The translations under genes were made by a program, and so were the position numbers. A stretch of 64,000 nucleotides of DNA from Ustulina deusta (Eukaryota > Ascomycota > Sordariomycetes > Xylariales > Xylariaceae): positions 682,001 through 746,000 of the forward strand of contig JAJNNX010000020.1 of NCBI GenBank assembly GCA_023159155.1. Direction: 5' to 3'. The notes beneath the pieces are model-generated. The model was given only the letters and a program-made list of their open reading frames with translations, ran no database searches and was not told the DNA's origin. Shown piece by piece: positions 58,140 to 64,000 of the stretch (the first letter of the stretch is position 1; every line of letters starts with the position of its first letter).

Positions 58140-58620
58140 GAACGCGGAGCAAGCTGCTCCTCATTCCCCTCTTGTGGTTATACGATACATGATTTTTAAT
58201 AAATGTACAATACCGACAGAAACGAAAAGGAGGAATCGACGAGATCCCGGTAGGGTGATCTCAAAACACCACTCATGTGCATTGGGCTACAGGCGTTGAG
58301 TTGACGACTTATATCATGTCCCAATCGAATTGTATACTAGACAAAGGAGGAGCACTATCTGGTCATGTCACGGAACATGTAGTATATACCTCGGAGCTGG
58401 CCGTGTTAGCACTGCTCTCAAATCGACTTTACTAATATAGTCAAATGAAGAATCAATATGCGATTCATAACCTTGGTTCGCAATAAACAGTTACCATCGT
58501 GCTGTAGACTCATCCAAACAATCCAATGCCGAGCTTGGTCTAAGTCAAGTTACGATTAAAACTCAATCCCAAGTTCTTCCTACAATCTGCACCGGTAGAA
58601 CTGTGAGCGCTTGCACCATC
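58140..58620. other. Convergent intergenic spacer
   Basis: Between TIM44 (plus) and the NADAR gene (minus). No gene seen. Confidence 0.4.
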
Positions 58621-59325
58621 TTACGACTCTTCACTGTTCTCCAATCTCCTCGCCTCAGCCTCAGCCTCAACCTCGTTCCGAAACTGCTCACGCACCTCCA
58701 TCAGACATTTACCCAAGAGATTCAACCCCCACTCCCGGCGATTGTTCTCCGCGCCCTTCGCCGCGAAACCAACACCCCAGATCCTATCGAACGGGCTCGC
58801 CTCCACCAGCTCCCTCGTTCCGGTCGCGAGCAGGACGTCCCGAAAGCTCGGGGCGCGCATGGTCTGCGCGCCGTCGCCGTCTCCGAGCCTCCACGCCGCC
58901 TCGTCTGCGCCCCGGCCGTCCAGGACAGGCAGGCTGAACTTGCACCAGTTGCCCTCGGCGACGACGCGCTCGCGCTCGCGCTCCCAGAGGGCCGGGTCGA
59001 AGCCGCGGACGGCGCGGCCGAGGGCCTTGACTTTGCGCGGCGACGTCGCTTCGAGGATGGCCGCCGCCGCCTCGGCGTCGCCGAAGAGCAGGGCCTTGTG
59101 GTGCATCATGTAGTGCTCGGCCGTCGCGTACACCTTGCCCTGGTCTGCGCGGTCGCGGAACGGCTGCGCGTACCATTGCGAGAGATACCCGGTTGCGGCC
59201 TCCTGGGGCCGCCAGAAGTAGATCGGGCCGTTGGGGTCCGGGGCGGACGGGGCTGCTGCCGCCTCGGATGCTGCCGGCTTTCTCTTGCTGGTGCGCTTGC
59301 TGATGCGGCCGGCCTTGGGCGCCAT
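58621..59325 (-). CDS. NADAR-domain protein (YbiA/DUF1768-like)
   Basis: A predicted N-glycosidase-type NADAR protein of the group that acts on riboflavin intermediates or ADP-ribose-linked substrates. One exon, 234 aa from the ATG at 59325 (context GCAATGG). An in-frame ATG at 59460 would add 45 unrelated residues and is less likely. The basic, alanine-rich N-terminus (SKRTSKRKPAASEAAAA) precedes the domain. Motifs: IYFWRPQEAATGYLSQWYAQ with an aromatic pair, VYATAEHYMMHHKALLFGD (the EHxMMxxKA core), a GRxVRGFDPALWERERERVV segment, ASPFDRIWGVGFAA (the DxxWGxG core) and NLLGKCLMEVREQ. All conserved acids are present. It is very GC-rich, which opens long antisense frames. Confidence 0.93.
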   Translation of the reverse strand: MAPKAGRISKRTSKRKPAASEAAAAPSAPDPNGPIYFWRPQEAATGYLSQWYAQPFRDRADQGKVYATAEHYMMHHKALLFGDAEAAAAILEATSPRKVKALGRAVRGFDPALWERERERVVAEGNWCKFSLPVLDGRGADEAAWRLGDGDGAQTMRAPSFRDVLLATGTRELVEASPFDRIWGVGFAAKGAENNRREWGLNLLGKCLMEVREQFRNEVEAEAEARRLENSEES

Positions 59326-60532
59326 TGCGTTTTCTGAGAGTGGGTTTGATGGGAGGAAGGAAGGATGGGGAAATGGGGGTTTGATATTGTTCTGTGGATT
59401 TACGATGTGCTGATCTCGGAGCAATTGCTGCGGTGCGCGAGCAAAACTGTATAATATCACGGCTAAGGAAAGAAAACAGGGCTAGTCCAGCTATTCGGAA
59501 ATGAGCGAGTGTGGTCTCGCTTGATTTGTTTTCGAGAACGGGGTTTGCTGGATTTAATAAGACGGAAACACTGCGAAGACGTTGTTGCATCTCTACCCGA
59601 CCCAGCTGCGGTGAGCTAGCTGGACGCCGATTGACTCATTGGCGGTGCAGCTGCTTGGCTCAGCCTCCATGCTAGGCTCATCAGGATGCCAACTACATAC
59701 AGCTAAAATTGCTACAAAGAGAGTTGTCATGGATGCCACTTGGATACCTAGTTAGTGATTCATGATACAATTCAGTGTTGGTTGAGTCATTCTATGTGTT
59801 AGGTAATATTACCTTTGCTCGCAGCATATCGATGAGTTTCAACATGATCTCAAGTACAATAGACAGCACTTCAATTATGTTTACACAGAAAATTCATTTG
59901 ACTCTCGAGAAAAATAAAATAAGAACTAGAAGTCTGTAGTTCAGCTGGGAAATACTTATAAAACCTGTTCTTTTATTTTCTTGTCGAAACTTAATCCAGT
60001 GTTGCACACCAAGAAGAGTGGGAGTTTGCAAGACATGAAACCTGCATCGCATCTAACAAAACTGCGGGTTCACAACAAATAATAACCTACTACACTCGTC
60101 ATATTAACAGAGAACTCTTTGTTCATTCGAAATCACAGCGGTGACAATGTTTGCTCCTTAGATTAACTTGACAGGATCCCAAAGCTACAGGCATATAAAA
60201 AGTACGAGCGCAAAGAGCCGCGAGGGCATCAGCAAACATCCATTTCGTGATGTGCATTACCAAAGATATTCAAGACGCCGGGGACTAGATCATGAGGTTT
60301 GTAAGATATACGAAGCGAATCGTTGCCCGCAGTGAATCCTCTCTGCCCCTGAGCCTACACTCCGAACATATTCTTCACATTCAAACCCCATACCACCAGA
60401 TCCAACAACACCAACCAGACTTATAAGAAGCTATTTGTCGGTCAATATCGCATCTCAAACATGAAAATAACGCCTTTGTCATAGCCGACACACCAACTTG
60501 CTAAGCCACCGATCTCTCCGCCACCGGCATCA
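59326..60532. other. Intergenic, no gene seen
   Basis: AT-rich, with GC falling sharply relative to the genes on either side. No frame supported. Confidence 0.4.
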
Positions 60533-61501
60533 ATGGAGGATAAAGGCCATCTGCACACTACCTATCTAGGCGCTTGCAAATTCCGCGCCACTCTACTACC
60601 ATCTCGAACACAACCAAACAACACCGAATACTCATTCATCTCTCCTGGCCTCACAAGCCGAAGTAAGAGCTATTCCGCGCCACCCGTAAATGGAAGGGAT
60701 AACAACTCCAAAAGGCAGGGCCATCAAGACTCAACAAGCTCCCCAGCCCACCAAAGAGATGTTCTGTCCAGGACGAGCCATTGCCGGGAGCGCAACGGCC
60801 ATATCGAAGGATCCCAGTGCCAAGTCGGAGACTGCTATCGCCATCAACTCCGCGGAACGGCATACTGCGGCTCCCACATCTGCCGCACCGCCAGCTGCGG
60901 CGAGATACGCGCGCTAGGCTCGCAGCACTGTCTCGGCCACAAGTGCCGTGCCTGCAGCGCCGAGGCCGAGGCGGGAAGCAGTTCCTGCGGGGCTCACAAA
61001 TGCCGCGTCGGCTCCTGCGTCCGGGGCAAGGCCGCCGGCCAAGCGTGGTGCAAGCAGCACGGCTGCCGGTGGCGCGGGTGCGCGGAAGCCGCCGCGCGCG
61101 GGGCGCGGTACTGTCGGGACCACGCCTGCGCAGCCGGGGCCTGCGGCCTCAGAGTCCTCCGCATCGGCAGCCTGCTGGGGAACTACTGCTGCTGCCACAG
61201 CTGTTGCGCCGAGGCCTGTCTGCTCCGGGCGTCGTCGACGGGGGCCTTCTGCGCGGACCACGGGTGTCGGGCTCGCGGGTTCTGTCCGAACCCGCGGCTC
61301 TGGGACGACGAATGCGGTCCTGGCCGGGAACACGAATGCTGCCGATTCCACACCTGTGTGCAGAGGGGGTGTTTCGCCCCGACGGCGCAGATCGGGGCCC
61401 TTTGCGGTCGCCACTCCGCGGGGAATAATGCATGCGTTGCGAGCGAGCACGAAGGCCGGGGACTCTCAGAGCGCAGATGCGGAATTGTCGCGGGATCGTG
61501 A
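60533..61501 (+). CDS. Cys/His-rich tandem-repeat protein, nine C-x3-C...C-x2-H units
   Basis: An intronless 322-aa frame. The first 90 residues are Ser/Asn/Arg-rich and look disordered. Then nine tandem units follow, each roughly C-x3-C-x(10-12)-C-x2-H-x, for example CQVGDC...YC-GSH, CRTASC...HC-LGH, CRVGSC...WC-KQH, CRWRGC...YC-RDH and CVQRGC...LC-GRH. Unit 3 has a shorter first spacing (CRAC), and unit 8 is degenerate and longer. Four ligands per unit suggest one zinc ion each. A Gly about 4-6 residues before the third Cys is conserved. The layout does not match classical C2H2, RING, LIM or Zn2Cys6. I do not recognise a named family. There is no signal peptide or transmembrane helix, so a cytosolic or nuclear scaffold is plausible. 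The region is extremely GC-rich. ATG at 60533 chosen as the first in frame. Confidence 0.8.
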   Translation: MEDKGHLHTTYLGACKFRATLLPSRTQPNNTEYSFISPGLTSRSKSYSAPPVNGRDNNSKRQGHQDSTSSPAHQRDVLSRTSHCRERNGHIEGSQCQVGDCYRHQLRGTAYCGSHICRTASCGEIRALGSQHCLGHKCRACSAEAEAGSSSCGAHKCRVGSCVRGKAAGQAWCKQHGCRWRGCAEAAARGARYCRDHACAAGACGLRVLRIGSLLGNYCCCHSCCAEACLLRASSTGAFCADHGCRARGFCPNPRLWDDECGPGREHECCRFHTCVQRGCFAPTAQIGALCGRHSAGNNACVASEHEGRGLSERRCGIVAGS

Positions 61502-62533
61502 ATCGGGTTTCCGCGCTGCCTGCCTAGTCTAGTCTGGTAGTAAGTAGTCTTTCCAATAGCTGCCACTATGAAACATTGGATCACCTGTTTGCGAGCTCGC
61601 GAAGGCAGCTTCGCGGCCTCATGGGCCGATTGCCAAGGCTCTGAAAAAAAAGGGGGGGAAACAGAGATTGCCCCGAATATTTCGTACGAGAGACATGCTC
61701 TACCTACAAGTGACAAAGCTCTCTAACGACATCTCTCTTTTCACAGAACTACGACGGATGGCAGATATTAGCTCCTGAAATATTTGTCTGATTTTGGAAC
61801 CTTCTATTGCTCTGTAACGCCGTCGCAAACTGGCAAGCGAGATAGTACGCGGGATGATTTTCGTACCGTGGCGTGGATTGGAGAATGGACAAGTATTAGT
61901 TAGGACTGACAAGACGCTCTCATCCCATTACACTACTGCCAGCAAGCAGGTGTCCGGCACTTGGCATTTTGCCCTAGTGGTGTGTTTCTTCTGTATTTCT
62001 GCGATTTGTAAGAGAGGCAGCTTGGTTCGGCCAACGCCCAACTCTGGGCTATATTCTGAGAGGATAATCTAATTGAGGAAGCAAGGAAAGAAAAAACTAC
62101 GCTATACATCTCCGACAGCGAGATACAGGCAGATTGTATGGTCAATGCGTTGGTAATTCTCCCACAGCGACTATTCACCCACTCAATAGCGATGATGATC
62201 TGGCCAAGCAGAATTTCTGTGCTTATTTTTGCCTCTGCCTTAAGTCTTGGCCGTGAATTTAATTCTATACTTTAAATTTTATATAGCTGAGCTGCTAAAA
62301 ATAGGGCTACGAATTGGACCAACGGTCAGACTACATTGCAAGAGGACCAGGAACAACACGAGGGGAATTATACCAGAAGCGTATAGACGTGGCTATGACA
62401 GATTCATGCGCAAGTGTGTATGATCTTTCGCCGTTCCACTCCCAGCCCGCAAACCACCTTTAAAACAATGTCCACTGCGCCTCCCATTTGCACCGTAAGC
62501 CGTGACCACGCGTTCCGATACATGTTCGACGCA
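61502..62533. other. Intergenic, no gene seen
   Basis: Convergent spacer with a purine run near 61643 (AAAAAAAA then GGGGGGG). No supported gene. Confidence 0.4.
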
Positions 62534-63135
62534 TCAGTGGCCGCCGAGCCGACCAAACAGAAAGGTCCCGAGGAAGATGCCACCGAGGACAGAAAGGAAG
62601 TAGCCGACGTTAAATGTCATTACCGCCAACATGCTATGATGGGGGCGAGCCATGTTAATTAACGAGCGTCCTTTTTTTTTTTTTTTTGCGGGTGGGAAGA
62701 GGGAGCGAGCGATCGGACTCACAGCAGGTACCCCACGCCCCCAATGAAGACCTCGAGAAGTGAACGGCCAAGCTCGACGCTCACGAGGAAAGGATGTGTC
62801 GCGCGCCTTTCGCGCAGCTGTTGCCCGAGGCTTCCCATGTGGGGGGGCCGGATACGCTCTGAGGCCAGAGACTCCTTGTCGGAAGGGACGTGGGCCCGGG
62901 CCACGAGGTTGGCGTTGCCGTCGAAGGCGAGGGAGCGGAGAGCCATGAGGGCGCGATGTATGACGGCCAGCACGATCAAGAAGATGCAAGTCCCGGCGTA
63001 GGCATGGGTATTATTCGGTGTCCAGGCCAGCGAATACAGAGGGGTCACCATGTTGTTGAAAAAGACCATGGCCATGTCTTCGGAGGTCATTAGTTCGCCG
63101 TCCATGCTGTCGCCGTGCCTCTTTACGTGAGCCAT
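62534..63135 (-). CDS. CTR-family copper transporter
   Basis: A trimeric high-affinity Cu(I) uptake channel at plasma or vacuolar membrane. Two exons, 63135-62723 and 62633-62534, join in phase and give 170 aa. The ATG at 63135 (ACGATGG) is used. The short N-terminus contains scattered Met residues (MDGELMTSEDMAMVFFNN) in place of long Mets repeats. TM1 is the AYAGTCIFLIVLAVIHRALM block, after the typical FFNNMVTPLYSLAW lead-in. A basic, Ser/Arg-rich cytosolic loop follows. TM2 carries the signature MLAVM (MxxxM) in MLAVMTFNVGYFLSV, and TM3 the GIFLG (GxxxG) packing motif. A 16-T run lies in the intron. The C-terminus ends GRLGGH with no CxC motif. Confidence 0.92.
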
Positions 63136-64000
63136 CGTGGCGGCCAATAAACTGTCCAGCCAGTTCGCAGTAGCGGGGTCTGGAGTGTTAGATGCAAGAA
63201 AGGAAGAAGACGATGGATGACGGGCTCTCGACGAAGAAGGGTGCTGGTGGCGTTGTTTTGGCGTTTTACCAATATACTGACGTAAGTTCGAGGGTTCAAT
63301 GAAGTTAGTAGGTAGTTGGTATTGTTGTGCTAGATATGTGCGCTCGGGGGACTGGGGTTGACCGCCGCAGAGTTATTACTCTATTATACCATCCCTCCTC
63401 ACCCCTGCTACTCGCACGATGTGGCTAAGGAGAGAGTCCCCGAGGTCCGGGTTTGGTTAGCTCTTTGAAACATAGTCAACGTCGCAACATTGGTAACCAA
63501 ATAAAGTTTCAGAAATCAGCACATGTCTTGGCCGTCTATCGTCTTGACACTTATAACCCGTAAGAAAGTGATCTAGTATATTTCCTTCTTGGGGAAGAGG
63601 TGATCTGAAGATCTAGCGAAGCTATCATTCACCTCACTTTGCAACGGTCTCGATCTGTAGGGATACCCCCTATCCCTACCAGAGACCATCCCACTCCTCG
63701 TATGGTGAGCCCTTGTTATGCATTTCTATTACAGCAAGAATCATCAGGTTAATTTCCTAGTACAGAAACCTACCTGTAAGAAAAACTTGCTCATGGCCAT
63801 TGTTGGTGGACGAGTTGTTTCCCTCCTGGGACGAGGAACGGGGGCTTACGTTGTAAACTTGCTCAAATCGACTCAAAGCCGGCAGCACGTGGAATGTAGA
63901 CCTCGCGGAGGTCTCGAGTTCCTAGTAGTTCCTTGGTTTTCAATGCAACATGACTGCTAAGGCCACGCCAAGCACCAGGCATGATATGTACCTCTATACA
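63136..64000. other. Right-edge intergenic region
   Basis: No supported gene. Contains the hairpin-forming inverted repeat at 63646-63687. The frame at 63718-63960 has no motif and is not called. Confidence 0.4.
63646..63687. repeat. Interrupted inverted repeat (hairpin)
   Basis: GGTCTC and GTAGGGATA (63646-63665) are mirrored by TATCCCTAC and GAGACC (63671-63687) around a five-C loop. A 9-bp inner and a 6-bp outer stem would form, separated by a small asymmetric bulge. Confidence 0.8.

Noticed and set aside
58603..59337. Long plus-strand frame (about 244 codons) and a further minus frame (58784-59590)
   Set aside because: They are antisense or shifted to the NADAR gene, are Arg/Ala-rich as expected from GC-rich shadows, and lack motifs.
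60781..61716. Long alternative frames over the Cys/His-repeat gene on both strands
   Set aside because: They arise from the high GC content of the repeat gene. Their translations are Arg/Pro/Ala-rich and low in complexity.
1..64000. CRISPR arrays, operons, ribosome-binding sites and prophage
   Set aside because: No spaced direct-repeat array is present, and the introns show the DNA is eukaryotic, so bacterial feature types do not apply.
1..64000. Ribosomal RNA genes, or tRNA genes other than the one at 32629
   Set aside because: No other match to the T-arm GGTTCRA pattern with a paired acceptor stem was seen by eye. A covariance-model scan would be needed to exclude degenerate ones.

Overview
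The window looks like nuclear DNA of a filamentous ascomycete (Pezizomycotina). The evidence is short introns with GTRNGY donors, CTAAC branch sites and AG acceptors, a Zn(II)2Cys6 regulator, a CFEM/PTH11-type receptor, fungal-type P450 and O-methyltransferase genes, and clear fungal orthologues (LYS9, TIM44, OLA1, a mitochondrial uS11). I cannot fix the genus or order from sequence reading alone. All gene models were assembled by eye from reading frames and splice signals.

The left two thirds (about 0.6-44 kb) are accessory in character: genes lie far apart, with long gene-poor stretches, decayed gene pieces, homopolymer tracts and diverged repeats. In order they hold a Zn2Cys6 transcription factor (610-2593, +), a large uncharacterised protein (2921-5483, +) with coding-like sequence beyond its stop, a single-pass membrane protein (6524-7418, +), a decayed repeat-rich zone (7.7-10.6 kb), an uncharacterised gene (11.1-12.1 kb, +), a class I methyltransferase (13036-13728, +), a CFEM-domain receptor (15492-17269, -), a cytochrome P450 (18885-20674, +), a multi-span membrane glycoprotein (24428-26534, +), a D-2-hydroxyacid dehydrogenase (28233-29511, +), an MFS transporter pseudogene (about 29.9-30.6 kb), a secreted esterase (31409-32335, +), an intron-containing tRNA-Arg (32629-32740, -) beside a telomere-like repeat, an O-methyltransferase (33570-35047, +), a PP2C phosphatase with an in-frame stop and a tetrapeptide repeat (35898-37631, +), a second methyltransferase (38734-39561, -) and an FAD monooxygenase (41808-43817, +). 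Methyltransferases, P450, FAD monooxygenase and dehydrogenase are typical tailoring enzymes, but no polyketide synthase, NRPS or terpene backbone gene is present. A working cluster is therefore only a guess.

The right third (about 44.6-63.2 kb) is denser and mostly housekeeping: an acidic disordered protein (44668-46077, -), OLA1 (46638-48094, -), a PPPDE/DeSI-type peptidase (49457-50298, +), mitochondrial uS11/MRPS18 (50672-51388, -), a dead Tc1/mariner-type transposase, saccharopine reductase LYS9 split into 14 exons (52746-55031, -), TIM44 (56437-58139, +), a NADAR-domain protein (58621-59325, -), a Cys/His-repeat protein with nine C-x3-C...C-x2-H units (60533-61501, +) and a CTR-family copper transporter (62534-63135, -).

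The observations I rate highest are the nine-unit Cys/His repeat protein, the PP2C gene with a nonsense codon inside a conserved block plus an expanded 12-nt repeat, the 14-exon LYS9 with a 21-nt microexon, and the frame-conserved sequence beyond the stop of the 2921-5483 gene.
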